This document shows positions 34,018-46,601 of a DNA stretch of 64,000 nucleotides, piece by piece (position 1 is the stretch's first letter; each line of letters begins with the position of its first letter). The notes beneath the pieces are model-generated. The model had not been told where the DNA came from, ran no database searches, and worked only from the letters and a program-made list of their open reading frames with translations. Source of the DNA: Thozetella sp. PMI_491 (lineage: Eukaryota > Ascomycota > Sordariomycetes > Chaetosphaeriales > Chaetosphaeriaceae); the NCBI GenBank assembly GCA_021432635.1, contig MU270079.1, positions 186,001-250,000 on the forward strand. The letters run 5' to 3'. The position numbers and the translations under genes are program-made.

Positions 34018-36703
34018 GCCGTTATGTGAATGCATGCCGGCGTATGTACGATGGGTCCCAGCCCCAGGCTCAGGCTTAGCAAACAAAGAAACCAATGGAT
34101 ATCGGCTTGTAAGTCGCCGGCCACTCCGTAGACGGAGCCAGACTGCGTATATATATGCTACGCGATGCCCGCCAGCTGCCACAGGTTAGCGAGCGCCAAG
34201 GTATTTACCCTTGGGGTTTATCCACGTCCCAGGTGATGGCAGGAACGCAAAGTGTCTAATACCACCCCACGTCATTTTGGCTAATTGCCGCGATAGGTGG
34301 TGTACTCTCACTCTCTTCTGTTAATTGGCCGCAGGTTACCAATTCTACTAGGCGAGGTCATTCTGAGATAACATGTCCTAAAATACCACACACTCTGTGA
34401 CAATAGTGATATTGTCATCTGCCGTGGCTGACACCCACCCTCAGCCGACTAATAAAACACGGAGAGAAGCTCTTCATCGGGTCCGAGATTCCGAATAGCT
34501 CCTAGGGCATGGCCGAGGCTTGCCCTGACAGAATTTTCGGTCAAGTGTATTCAACAACGGCCTAGTCAGTTTCCCTAGGAATGCTACTGGATAAACGGAT
34601 GAAAATAATGCAGCGCAGCCTCGTACATGCAAAAAGAGGCACTTGATACAGCTTCTATCACATCTCCAGTTAATATGGAGAGAGCCCGTAAAGGGGTATA
34701 TTCCTCCAGCCTCTCGTCCCACAAGTATTGGCAATAGAAATATCTGGATCGTTGGTATCTTCTTGACCCAAATGTCGCTCTCCTAGTCTGGAGACGCGGA
34801 GCAGACGAGACGCCTGCAACGTGCCGGAATGCACGGTCGGCGTACCTTCCGGTTGTAATTGCCTTCAACGGGTACGACTGCTCAGTTACATCTCCATCGA
34901 ATTGATGCAACGTGCCAGCTGGTGTCTTGTCCGGAACCAAAGCGTCGCTCCCCCCAGCCACGCTGCCACTTTGTAAAAGCATACGTTGCCCCTATCGAGT
35001 GGCAATATACTGCCGTACCTCTTCTCTGGCTATTTCGCAGGCGTCAGTCGGTCCCCTTAAATTATGTCAGCCTCCGGCTCCGACCCACGCCTCCGCCCCG
35101 GGTGACCGGTGACCCGGCCCCACAGCAGCTCCGGGAGCTGTCCGCACAGCGTCGTGAAATGGCTAGAGTCTGCTTGCCAGAGCGACCTGAAATCAACCGT
35201 ACGCAATAAGCTTGCAAGCGGCTACGAGGTACTGTATCCTCGATTGTCCTCCGAGCTTACCGTCTTGTGGAGCTTGTGGGCCATGCTCCTTCGGACCTTC
35301 TCTTCCCAGGTTCGCGAAGTTGAAGCCGGCTATGGCGGGAGATTGAACGAACGCGGACAGCGGGAATTGCTTGCAATCCATTCTGGCCTATTGATTCCAC
35401 CACGGACCTCTAGGAGTGTGGGATGTGCAGGTACCATGTCTCGCAGCGGAATCCGTCCCAAGTCTTGGAGCACTCTTACGCGATCAAACCGTGTGCGAGT
35501 CAGGCCTCGCAAAATATGAAGGAGAAACGCCACCACCAATTTGGCAAACTCATCGGTGTCAGGCGTTTGCCTAGACATGACTTGCTGTTTCAGTTCCAAG
35601 GGAAACCATCCCAGATTGCACCACTGAGTAACTACCCCGAGGCTTTCGTAAGCCTAGGCATCGAGTTCATAAATACCTAGATGCATTACCTCGATCAATG
35701 ATGTTCGTGAGAGCAATGAGCTATGCTATGCATGGTCCTCCACATCTCCGCATCCCCGCCTCTCCACCCCCGACCCCTACCTACCCCGCCCTGTGCACTT
35801 ACTCGGGACCAAGGAACGGCGTCCTGATGCTATGGGTCGTCTTCGCAAACCATCCTTCGCCACCACACCACCTGATGCGCTTCCTCGCCCCATGATTTGT
35901 CCTAATGCATCGGCCCTACGGGTAGGCGCTTCCCCATTCCCAAGTACCGCGGCTTGGGGATCTCCCACGGACGTTCCCCGAGTTGTCTTGACCGTTCGTA
36001 GCAACGGCGGCCACTTAGCGCTTCTGTGCACCGAGACAGGTACGGCCCCCGTCATGACTCGCCTCCCATCATGCTTCGCGCAAGTTACCCCTCAGATCTG
36101 CGAGCCTTGGCGGACGGGACATTCAATGAACCGTGTTGTTGATACTGACTCTTGCGGCCGTCGAAATGCTGAGACCTGAGACAGCGCACCGCGCCATATT
36201 TGTGCCCAGACCACCGAGCCCCTCTACAACAGGGTGGTTGGGCTAGGAATCCCTTCCGAGGTGGGAAGTTGTGCAACCAGCGTAGAACGAAACAGCAAGC
36301 CACGGCCCACATTGACACGTCCTCGTTGGTGCTAAATATGCCTGCTCTCCTTGTCTCGGCCTCGCCCTATCCCGGCAACCGCCCGCAGCGCACACTAATG
36401 AGGCTATGGTTCCTCCGGCCTAAGGGGTAAGCACCTTGAACCTTGGCTACCCCCGCTACTCTTGTTGCACAAGACTCGCAGAAGTGCGGAGTAGCTCGCA
36501 CCCAACCAGCTGCCTAGCGGCCTGTGCGAAGCCGGAATAAAGAAGAGCTCGTTGCACAACTGATTCCGTGGCTGATTCCGGGTTGCGGTGCTCCTCGAGT
36601 ATTTATACTGCAGATTTGCTTCTTTCACCGCCAGCTCCCAAGATCCTGGTAGCTATCATTTATTTTGTCACTGCTGTTGTGAACTCTTGCCTATTTTGCC
36701 ACC
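34018..36703. other. Intergenic region with one degraded reading frame
   Basis: 2.7 kb between the GH16 gene and the divergent GMC gene. Contains the stop-interrupted minus-strand frame at 35222-35686 (listed separately). A minus-strand frame of 132 codons at 34584-34982 has no recognisable motif. The last 300 bases before 36704 include a CT-rich stretch and ATTTAT-type A/T-rich elements that may form the GMC promoter. Confidence 0.45.
35222..35686 (-). pseudogene. Degraded protein-coding frame with three TAG codons, family unknown
   Basis: One minus-strand frame is open from 35686 to 35222 except for TAG at 35656-35654, 35332-35330 and 35224-35222. It reads like a folded protein rather than chance: YESLGVVTQWCNLGWFPLEL, then EFAKLVVAFLLHILRGLTRT, DRVRVLQDLGRIPLRDM and GGINRPEWIASNS, with alternating hydrophobic and charged helices. 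All its stops are TAG, each one C-to-T step from a Gln codon. I cannot name the family. It may be an RIP-mutated relic, or a real gene whose introns I have not seen. Confidence 0.35.
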
Positions 36704-38819
36704 ATGGGCCTCTACAAGACCCTCCCCGACCACATCAAGGAGGTCGACGTCATCGTTGCGGGCGGTGAGTGCTTTGCTGTAGTGACCTGCTAGACCGAAG
36801 TATCTAGTGAAAAGCTGGCTGACAGACGCCCGTGGCAGGCGGTACTGCTGCTTGCATCGTGGCCTCGAGGCTGGCTGAAGCGGACCCTTCTCTCGAGATT
36901 CTCGTCATCGAGGGCGGGCCGAATAACTACAACTTGGACCACGTTGTCCATCCTGCCCTCTACCTGGAGAATCTCGCCCCCGACACAGGCAGCGCGATCT
37001 TCTACAAGGGGAACAAGTCAAAGCTGCTTGCCGACCGGGAGCCAATCGTGCCCTCCGGCGGCATCCTTGGAGGCGGATCGTCTATTAACTTTATGATGTA
37101 TGCCCGCCCCTCTCTTTCTACCTCGCGGTGCACGCAATGGCCACTTAGCTCACCAATCAGGTACACCCGCGCTCAGCGATGCGACTTCGACTCCTGGAAG
37201 ACCCCTGGGTGGTTTGCGGATGAACTCATACCATTCTCTCACAAGGTTCGCCTACTCCTCCTGGCACACAGCTGCCGCGTTTAGCTTCTTTTATCCCAAA
37301 CTGACACCTCCGCCATATAGTTGGAAACCTACCATGGCCCCGGACCGAAGTCTGCTCACGGCTTTTCGGGTCCGGTGAACATCACTTACAAGACTCAGGG
37401 ATCCAGCATCATCGAAGATGACATCATCCAGGCCGCAGGCCAGGTCGGTCAACGCGAGCTCACAGATCTGCAAGACTTTGCGTCCAACGACGGCGTTGCA
37501 CGCCACGGACGCTACATTGGCCTTGATGGCCGCCGCCAAGACACAGCCCATCGATACCTGCACCCGCTGTTGCAGGATGGGAAGCATCCAAATCTACACG
37601 TGCTGGTAGAACACAAGGTCGTGCGGGTGCTCTTTGACGATGCCAAACGGGCCGTCGGAGTCGAATATGTCACAAACCCTGGCTCTGCACCGAACACTGC
37701 CCTCTCGAAGCCCACCAAGCACACGGTCGGTGCGCGGAAGCTTGTGGTCGTGTCGAGTGGCGCCCTGGGGTCTCCGTCAGTACTGGAGCGTTCCGGAGTC
37801 GGTAACCGTGAGGTGCTCGAGCGCGCTGGGGTTCCGGTCGTCGCGGACGTGCCAGGCGTGGGTCATGACTACCAAGACCACCACCTGGTCCTCATCCCGT
37901 ATAAGACGAACTTGCAGCCGGAGCATACCAACGACGCATTGAACAAGGGCACAAAGAACCGTGGCGAGGCGATTGCGAGCAACGACCCCGCCCTTGGGTG
38001 GAACACGATTGATTTCGCTGCAAAGATCCGTCCCACCGATGCCGACCTCGCGACGCTTGGGCCAGAGTTCAAGGCGAAATATGACCGGGACTTCAGAGAT
38101 ATCCCGGATCGCCCCTTGATGCTGTGGGCGGTCGTTTCAACGTGAGTCAGCCTCATAACATACGCCTGCATTAGTGATAGGCCCCTGAACGAGTCTTGGT
38201 ACTTACCAACGTCCCTTCATATAGGTACCTTGGCGACTACTCGGCGGTCCCTGACGGGCAGTACATTACAGTGGGCAACTACACCGCTTACCCGTACTCA
38301 CGCGGGCACATCCACATCACAGGTCCAGAAGTCACAGACCCGCTCGACTTTGACCTTGGCTTCTTCGCCGATGAGGACGATATTGACCTCAAGAAGCACA
38401 TCTGGGCATACAAAAAGCAGCGAGAGGTTATGCGGCGCACCAAGCTCTTCCGCGGCGAGCTGGCGATAGGACACCCCGAGTTCCCAGCGGGTTCCAAGGC
38501 AGCGCTCACGGACGGCCCGGTGGTGGGTGAGATCCGAGACCTCGAGTACAGCGCAGAGGACGATCGGGCGATCGAGGCTTTCGTGCGAAAAACGGTCGCG
38601 ACGACATGGCATTCGCTCGGGACCGTCAAGATGGCCCCGCGGGAGCAGAATGGCGCCGTCGACAAGGATCTGAATGTGTACGGCGTGACGGGGCTCAAGG
38701 TGGTGGACCTGAGCATTGCGCCAGAGAATGTGGGCGCTAACACGAACAATACGGCGCTGACGATCGGAGAGAAGGGGGCAGACATCATTGCCCGGGAGCT
38801 CGGCATCCAGCTCAAGTAA
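36704..38819 (+). CDS. GMC oxidoreductase, alcohol (methanol) oxidase-like
   Basis: Five exons (36704-36764, 36839-37097, 37161-37245, 37321-38141, 38225-38819) give 606 residues with phases closing. The FAD-binding Rossmann motif DVIVAGGGTAACIVASRLAEA lies at 15-36. The GMC signature follows with VPSGGILGGGSSINFMMYTR and the downstream RCDFDSWKTPGWF. The C-terminal catalytic pair is TTWHSLGTVKM (His about 538) and GANTNNTAL (Asn about 581). The wording of the SSINFMMYTRAQ region is closest to alcohol oxidases, which oxidise short primary alcohols to aldehydes and release H2O2. It is about 55 residues shorter than yeast AOX. The C terminus is GIQLK, so there is no PTS1 peroxisomal signal. The Clr5-domain gene lies downstream. 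Its promoter lacks the CGG-N6-CCG element of the 43-60 kb cluster. Confidence 0.9.
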
Positions 38820-40331
38820 AGACGCATGCAACAGGGTGGTAACGCCGAATAGCTTCCGAATCGATATGTATAGGTTCGGGAATCAGTTTAAATTGAGAGA
38901 CTATTCTGTAAATCTTGGCTACGAAACGATACGAGCCCCCTTTATAGTGATACCAAGGCTGCTCTCTAGGAAACTAGCACTTTGCAATACAGTAGCGCCT
39001 TGGATATCTGGTTTGACCAAAGCAGGACTGGTTTCAGCGGAATTAGTTCTGTAGTCACCCCAGCGCCCTGAAATAGTGGCTATTTGATCGGCCGTAATAT
39101 GGCCACCTAGATTTGTGAGGTAGGGTGGACCTGCTATTTCTAGATGTGCTAGTGAGGTTTGTAGCGTACCTCAGCGGCATTATCGGGGCCAGTTGCAACG
39201 ATAAGATGCGCACACATGCCACTGAGACCACCCTCGCCAGAGCGTGCATGATTTTTATCGGTCCAGGAAACTTGAGATCATCGGTACGAGTGTCGTGGCG
39301 CCGTTTATTGCCAGCCAAGAGAGAAAAGTCATCGGCTCATCTATATAAGAGATCCTGATCATCCTAAGACCGGTAGGAAAATAGACACCTTCGAGTTCCA
39401 CCCAGTCACAGATAACCTGTAAAATGAAGTAGTAGTCGTCTCATTTGAATTGCCAGGCAAGCCAGGGTCGCCGCCAGTCTCCATGGCAGCCTCAGGTAAT
39501 ATGAGGAGCAGAGTACGTCACCACCCCCTGTCTGCTGGCGTGAAACTGGAGATCCAGGGTGACATACCCTACGGCGGCCGCTACAGCCGCTATACTTGCT
39601 TTATTCCCGAGTCGTTTCCAGGGAGCGTTCACTGAGTTGCGCAACCTCGTAATGTCCAATCGCAGGATGCTTGTACCTGCATTGCAAGACGGTTCTTCAG
39701 TCGATGGAAGCCCCTGCCGTAGCCGCCAATCTCAGATCCTTACAAGGTACATACTATGCTAGCAATTCACCAAAAGGGTAGATCGTAGGTGCTGCACATG
39801 GTATGCAACCCTTCGATTCCGACTTCGTCATTGCTGGGTGACATGCATCGGCCATCTGTGCCGCCCGCCCAGCGGGTTCAGCCGTCTGGCCCGCTCTGGT
39901 GCGACCTTGGCAAATTCGGCTGGAGAGAATAACATCCCTGTTTTCCATATTGGGAATAGCGGTTCTTGGAAGCCAAATGGAGTCTAGTGCACACGGGACG
40001 TGCCACATGTCATCAGCCAGGAGGGGAACGTTGGGACGTTTGTGAACGCTGTGTAGCTGATCACTACAGCCCTCCTCCTTCCGGTTGGATGTTTTGACAT
40101 TCGGGGGGAAACTGTCCGAATCTTATGGTTGCTGACCTGGAAACGACCCGTAGTTTAAGGCTACCCAATAGCCTCGTCTCTTCCCCACTCCGCGGCGCCA
40201 CGCTTGTCCTCGTGGCTGGTTCTCTTCACATTGGCGACCGTAGAGCTTAACCCAACAACCCGGAGGCGGTAGGGATACTTGCTACCCTCTCACGCGCTAG
40301 GTCGTGTCCCTCCGCGCTAGGGTTCGCTGGC
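38820..40331. other. Intergenic gap, no gene seen
   Basis: 1.5 kb between the GMC gene and the Clr5-domain gene, both on the plus strand. AT-rich first half, only chance frames. No repeat or operator recognised. Confidence 0.5.
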
Positions 40332-41789
40332 ATGTCAAGCCAAGAAGACTCTGTCTCGCCTGAGGCCGCTCCCGCTCCTGCTTCCGGGGCGGTCCACTTC
40401 AATGTGGTGCGGGACGGGCGTTTACGGTATGCTGGAGAGCTTTGGGAGGAGAAGAAGGACGAGATTAAGCAGCTCTACCGAGACCAAAACCTGCCGCTGC
40501 GGGAGGTCATCCAGGTAATGCGAGACAGGGGCTTTGATGCAAGGTGAGAGAGCACCGTGGCGCCGCGCACTCCACTTGGCCGCTGGCGGGGGTTGACCTT
40601 TAACTTCCTGATTAGCGAGAAGATGTATAGGGCCCGGTTCAAAAGCTGGGGTTGGGCAAAAAATAAGCCGCGCGTGAGTACGGCGCTTCGGCGCGTGGAG
40701 CACGGCCAAATCCCGCGACCATCAAGCCCGCCCACAGCGCCCATCCTGCGCCATCAAGCCGCTATCATTGCAGGGCTAGTGCAATGTCTGCCGGCTGACT
40801 TGACCACTATGGCTTGGTCGTGGGGCACTGGGCCCTACGCAGATTCTGACGCCGGCCGCTCGGTGACGGACATCTGTCAGGGCAACCTCTTGGTGCAGCG
40901 GGGACAGCACACCGGCGGCTTCCGGATGATCCACCGCGGTTTCAGCAAGCTCCACGCCGTATTTGACCAACACACGACACATTGTCTCTTGGACATGATC
41001 ATCCATCTCCAAGTATACTGCGACGAGAGCATCATCCAGGCCGTGTGGCGCTACCTTAGCTCCTATTCAGCCGTCGTCCTGCACAGGGGCCATCGGATCC
41101 ACGAGATACTGGAGCGGCTGCGGGAGCTGTCGCACCAGCCCGAGATACACTATGGAGACGCCATCCGGGACACGCAGATCCAGGTCTACGAGGCGTTTCG
41201 GCAAACAAACGCATTCCGGGACCCCTCCATCCTTGGTATGATGGCCAATGGGCTCAAATCGCGGCGGACAGTCGCGCCCTGGAAGGACTCTGATTGGGTA
41301 AGCTTCGCCACGGAGAAGCTGGATGACATGAGAAGCTCGATGCGCCAGACGTGGGGCGTCGCCGGCGTCGATTACCACAAGTGGCTCTACCGACACATTG
41401 GTGGTGTCCGTAGTCTCTACGGCCTAGACAGCGAGCAGGCCGTAGCACTGGCTGTCGACATCGACCGCGAGATGGAGGGCATCGACTGCGCGGAACCGCG
41501 GATCGCCCAGGAATGCTGGGTCAGCATGGGCCAGCACCACTGGAAGAAATGGGAAGAGACGAGGGATCCCTTGAGCCCGCGTGCCGGGATGGCCATCTCG
41601 TATCTGGAAAAATTTGTAGAGCGCAGCCGTGAGCTGGGCCTGCGCAATGATCACCAGCTTGATTGGCTGCAGCTCCTCGCATCTTGGCAGAGGACGGCGG
41701 GGCGGGCGTCAGATGCAGAAGCGACCATGGTACACTATGCTACGATGGTTCAACAAATAGAAGCGCTCCCCGACCCGAAGGCTAATTAA
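40332..41789 (+). CDS. Clr5-domain protein
   Basis: Two exons (40332-40543 and 40616-41789) give 461 residues; the intron (72 nt, GTGAGA...GATTAG) is phase 2. The Clr5 domain (PF14420) is split by the intron: ELWEEKKDEIKQLYRDQNLPLREVIQVM in exon 1 and SEKMYRARFKSWGWAKN in exon 2. It is a helix-turn-helix-like DNA-binding module found at the N terminus of many filamentous-fungal proteins. The remainder is mostly helical (for example GGFRMIHRGFSKLHAVF, CWVSMGQHHWKKWEE) and may form TPR-like repeats, with AGRASDAEATMVHYATMV at the end. The function of such proteins is largely unknown; a regulatory role is inferred. It lies about 850 bases from the 3' end of the monooxygenase gene. Confidence 0.85.
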
Positions 41790-42636
41790 AAAAGATATTG
41801 AATATGGGAGAACAAGGAGTAGCGGTCTGCATGGAAGGGGCTATCAATGATACCAAAGATCCCACCCCACAGTGGACCAACGCGCCTCGGAGGCCATCCA
41901 CGCTCCAAATGTTAGCTACGATGCCACCAACACTTTGTGACTGGGCCCGTCTTACGGAAGCCCCATATTGTTATGTACACCCCAAGATTGACAAGATTGA
42001 TGGTCTATCTGGCCTGGTACAAGTGCCAGCATACGAGAGGCGGCATTGGTCCGTACCTCCGAGCAAGCCCATCAGCTCTCCATATATGTCCTTGGCCCGC
42101 CCCTCACGGCCCCGGTAAACTTTAATGCTTGGAGAATACCTAGGTTTGTAATAAGGCGCTTGCTTCACACAGCGTTGCGTCGCAGCGTTGCAGTGTATGG
42201 TACCTCGCCTAGCCTGTCGCCTAGCGGCCGCACAACCCCCACCGCTACAAACAGCCTATAACCGCTTGTGACGCGACTTCTCACTTTCTTGATCCTTCGA
42301 CCTTGGACCCCTCATTTGCAAGTTTGCGTCAACCATTGTGCTAGCTATTAACGTCGGTGTCGTTGTCAAGTTCGACAAGGACGAGTGTATCAAATCACAA
42401 GCGAACCATATAGTTACCTATTGGCTTGCATGGTTACACAGATCGGGTTGCGAAAGAAGCGAGCTTCTAGTTTCGTCCAGTTCAGAAAACCGAGATGGAA
42501 TGGTGCGTTTATGAAACTATGTATGGCCTGAGCTATTTTCGTGGTTCAAAATGTCCCGATAGAGGCATGCCCCGCCTTCAGCTGCCGCAGTGCCACAGGC
42601 AACAGTTCGCGATATATGTGGCCGTCCCACTTCCCA
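41790..42636. other. Convergent gap at the left edge of the metabolic cluster
   Basis: 847 bases between the facing 3' ends of the Clr5 gene and the monooxygenase gene. No reading frame with a recognisable domain. Confidence 0.5.
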
Positions 42637-44927
42637 CTAAGCTGCTGTCGCCGACTTCTCAATAGCAAAGAATTGATCTTCCTCTTGCAGCGGTGGTGTT
42701 AAGACCGCATGAAGGACGTTCCGCCGCGGCGGCGGCGGAACTTGGACATTGTCAAGATATCCCGTGGTGGAAGTATCTTCCATCGACGCCATGATCATTC
42801 CGTTACCCATCCACTCCAACATATCCTCCTCGCCCTCTGTGAATGAGGTGTATTCAAAGTCCTCAAATCGAGGCGCTGCAAGTGTCGCCCGCTGGTGGAC
42901 GGCTGAACCGGGCCAGTATCCCAGCATTCTCCCATTGGCGGTTCTTTTCGCCCAGTTGTTGCACTGCGATGGCTACGATTAGACTCGAGACCCGTGGCGT
43001 ATGATGTACCCCTCTATTGATGACTTACTGTGAATGCAAAGGTGCTCTTGGCGAAGTAACGGTCTACCTGCTTCATAAACGCCCTGATCGAGACATCCCT
43101 ACTCCAATCGTTAGCTACTAGCGATCCCAAGATCTTGGCGCGGCGAACTCACTTGGCCACCATGGAACGTATGTTCTCTCTCTGTATCTTCTGAATGCAC
43201 TTGATCATGTATTCGCAAACACACTCGCTCATATGGATCGTAGATCCCGCGCCGGGTGCGCCATTCGGTCCGACAAACAGGAACAGATTGGGCATCTTCT
43301 CTGGAAAGATGGACATGTAGGCACCAGGTTCCGAGCTCCAGAGGTCATCGAGTGACACGCCGCCTAGACCGTAGATTGGTGTCTCATCGAGCCGGAGCTC
43401 TCTACAGCATAGCGGAGGAGAGTAAGGATCGCTGACCAAGGAAGTAGCACTGACAAGGAGCACTTACGTATTGAAGCCTGTCGCGCAAATAATGGCGTCA
43501 ACCTCTCGCAGGGTGCCGTCATCATCCACGATGCCATTCTCGATGACTCGTTTAATGCCCTTGGGGATGAAGTTGAGGTTATCCTCCACTAGAGACTCCA
43601 AGTACTTAGGACCGGGAGAAACCCGTCGGCAGGCCACAGGATACGTGGGTTTGAGGTGATCAAAGATTTCAGGCTTGCGCGCCAGTCTCCGTTTCATGGA
43701 CTCCTCAGTCGCCTTGGAGAAAGTCCGGTTCATTTCTGACCCTACCCAGTGGATCAACTGCGCTTTGTTGACATAATTCTCGACTGTATGTCGATATTGG
43801 ATGTATGACTTGGGATCCTGGGCGAACCTGTCTCTCTCCTCCTGGGAGTGTTCAACTAGGTCACAAGCGAGTTAGAGGGACTCCTAGACTTTGGGGCGGG
43901 TTATCGCCTACAGTTGTGTATGTCGGCGTTAGCTTTCCTCGGGTCGGCTGCGACGTAACCAGCCGGCGAGATCCACGCTTGACCACGGACGTAGTGGTCC
44001 ATATACTTAACCTTAGGCAGGATCGCCGGAACGAGCTGCACTGCAGTGGCGCCGTATCCGACGACCGCTACTCGCTTACCGGTTGGGTCGAAGGACTCAT
44101 CCCAGTTGGCCGAGTGGATCAACGGCCCCTGGAACTCTTGGAGCCCGGGAATTTGTGGCCAGGCCCATTTGTTCAGGTTTCCAGTGGCCTTCACGAACAC
44201 ATCACAGTAGTCTTTGAATTCCTATCGTATCATGTTAGGAAATGCACGCTTCTAGGCGAACTCGACGGGGGCGCGCGGGACATCTCACCAAACTGTCCCG
44301 TAGTCTGAGCAAGGTGATCTCCCACTGGGCCTGGTCCTGCAACCATCTAGCTGACTTGAAGAGGTGACCAAAGCGGATGTACTTTTTCACGTCGTAACGC
44401 TCTGCAATGTCATTGAAGTACTCGGCGATCTCCTGACCCGGAGAGAAGAAATAGGACCAGTTTGGGTTATTGGCAAAGGTGTACTGGAAGCAGTGGGAAG
44501 GAACATCTGCAGTGGCATGCTCGTTATCAGCCATCATGCCGAGATAAATTTATGCCAAAATCATCTCAGAAACTGGACGTACCGCAGGTGACGCCGGGGT
44601 ATCTACCGATAGTGAGCCTTATTGATACTCTACCGAAGCGAGCACTTCGGGATAAACCTACTTGTTCTCGTACCAAACACCACCGACTTCATCGTTCTTG
44701 TCGTAGATCCTCAAGTCAAGATTAGGAATCGTCTGAGGGAATCGGATACCGCAGAGAATGCCGGACATGCCTGCCCCAATGCAAACGACCTTGATGGGTC
44801 TGGCGTAGTCGACAGGGGCATCAGGGGGTTTGGGGACAGCACCCGGGCACTGCATGGTGGATAAGATAGAGGGTTCGGGGTAGACCTGATAAGAGCGTGT
44901 GGGATGCAGGAGAATGCCTTTTGCCAT
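42637..44927 (-). CDS. Flavin-containing Baeyer-Villiger-type monooxygenase
   Basis: Eight exons on the minus strand (44927-44662, 44602-44583, 44506-44289, 44221-43912, 43855-43468, 43401-43153, 43098-43029, 42963-42637) give 615 residues, with every phase closing. Exon 2 is only 20 bases and encodes the middle of YPGVTCD. Two Rossmann motifs are visible: GAGMSG at 51-56 (FAD) and GYGATA at 223-228 (NADPH). Between them is the Baeyer-Villiger fingerprint FQGPLIHSANWD at 198-209, fitting FxGxxxHxxxW. ATG-type motifs (ICATGFNT) and CNNWAKRTANGR near the C terminus also fit. Such enzymes insert oxygen next to a ketone to give an ester or lactone. A CGG-N6-CCG box lies 264 bases upstream of the ATG. 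It is the left-most gene of the proposed regulon; the substrate is unknown. Confidence 0.92.
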
Positions 44928-45865
44928 ACAATAGTTATACCTCTTGCTTGTAGAAATGAGACCCTGTCTTCGTCAAGCCTTAGCATACTTTTTTAGCATT
45001 TCACTTTGACTGCTACAGTTCCGTGCGGACGCCGCAGTGGCGTGTTGATCTAGTTAGATGGCTTTCTTGCGCGACACAACCATCGTATCAGCCCATATTA
45101 ACCCGCACGGGTCTAGAATCCATGAATGGTTGCATAGCGAACGCGTTGGGAACGACCCGAACTTGGCATGTTCCGCATGTTGCCCTAGGCCGGGCCATTC
45201 CGCCCGGGTATAAGACGAGTGGGGCAGGTCCCGGTGGGGATGCATCTCTTGGACAGAAGCGACCTGCCTAAGCTGGGCCCCCCCTCGTCCTACCGTATAG
45301 ATTGGCGCCCGGGTGGATATCCTTAGTTATTGAGCGTATGTGTAGACACCACGCGGCTCATCCCTAGTCTCTTGCCCCTATCATAGTGCTCTACGGCATG
45401 ACGGGATCTATCCGAGATGCCGAAACTCCGAAATTTCTGGACGTGACTACAGCAGCTACTGTCTTTGTTTCAGGACACTGTGGTTCAATGGCGTAACGAA
45501 TTTGATGCGCCGTAGTTTCGGCCAGCTGTACTAACGCCCAAGAGCCATGATGGAGGTATGCGAGAGCACCCTGGACGACGGCGTAACATTTACGGTAATT
45601 TGTCTACTCATGTAAGCCTCATGGCTGCAAATTTTACGTGACAATGGGGTTGGGAATTAGGAATACTCTACACTCATGGGACAAGGCCACGTTTCACTGT
45701 CTCCGGCCCGCCGAGTCATCAAGACGCCCGAGACATAGGATCAGCGACACTAACTACCGGCAGACCGACGCATTATGATCAACAAAGGCTCAACCATAGA
45801 CTAGATATTACGCAAATGGCCTCGTATTTGTCTCTTTATTCGTAATTGAAGTCCATAACGGTCAC
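44928..45865. promoter_or_regulatory. Monooxygenase promoter region with one CGG-N6-CCG box
   Basis: 938 bases between the monooxygenase start and the 3' end of the cupin gene. The box CGGGCCATTCCG lies at 45191-45202. The same 12-mer occurs in the regulator-transporter promoter at 58266. No reading frame with a recognisable domain. Confidence 0.5.
45191..45202. promoter_or_regulatory. CGG-N6-CCG inverted repeat upstream of the monooxygenase
   Basis: CGGGCCATTCCG, 264 bases upstream of the monooxygenase ATG. Identical to the box at 58266-58277. Inverted CGG triplets spaced by six bases are the form bound by dimeric Zn2Cys6 factors such as Ppr1 and UaY. The assignment to this cluster's regulator is inference. 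Confidence 0.55.
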
Positions 45866-46601
45866 TTAGTTTACGTTTGCTGTCGCTATCTTGCTCCACT
45901 CCCGAATGAGGTATCCATTTGGGCCCTCCAGAGGGTCAGTGCTCGGCAACGGGACCTGAAGCGCCCTTTGCTTGTTCTCTGCCGTATCCTCATCTGTCTG
46001 GCACCACACGCTGATCCATTTGGGATCCTGGAGGATAACATAAGGTTCAGTTTAGGAGAGCGACTGTATGTTACAGGCAAGGTACATACCTCTTTGGGGA
46101 AGAACACGATGAATCGGTAATCCTCAGTCGCGGTGGAAGAGCAATGAGAGACGCCGGCGGGTATGATCATGACATCTCCCTTGTTGAGTCTAATCAGCTG
46201 CTCTGCAGAGTGGTCATCCAACGGACCCCGCCCTATGGACAACTCGGACGATCCTGTAGCGACGCCTAAGAAATGAGATTAACCGGCTGTCATGGCGTAA
46301 GGTCTATGAAGACAAACCGTAGCACTCATGGACGTTGGGGTGATAGTGCGATTTGAACCACGCATTCCACGCGCCCTACTTGGATCAGAAAAGATTCCGT
46401 TTCTATCCAGGCTGAACAAAGCGTTCCAGGGACAACCACACTTACACCCCGGACCCATCCGCCGTTTGATTCCAGATAGATCCTGATCTCCTCTTCGTTC
46501 TGGCAGTGCTTCAGGGCCCCGCGGTAAACAACAACTGGTAACTCGCTCCCGGGGACGTACGGCGTGTCGCCGACGAAGTAGTGCTCGGGTTCAGACAACA
46601 T
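45866..46601 (-). CDS. Small cupin-fold protein
   Basis: Four exons (46601-46446, 46375-46318, 46265-46090, 46027-45866) give 183 residues with all phases closing. A single cupin beta-barrel is visible. Motif 1 is WNAWFKSHYHPNVHECYGVATG, where HYHPNVHE supplies metal-binding His/Glu. Motif 2 is RLNKGDVMIIPAGVSHCSS, with G-D-x2-IPxG-x2-H. A metal-dependent small-molecule enzyme (isomerase, decarboxylase, dioxygenase or dehydratase) is likely; the fold does not specify the reaction. Cytosolic by sequence. It is transcribed divergently from the FMN hydroxyacid oxidase across 473 bases that carry two CGG-N6-CCG boxes, which argues that the two act in the same pathway. Confidence 0.88.

Noticed and set aside
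34584-34982. Minus-strand frame of 132 codons
   Set aside because: No recognisable motif and no supporting splice structure; kept as unassigned intergenic sequence.
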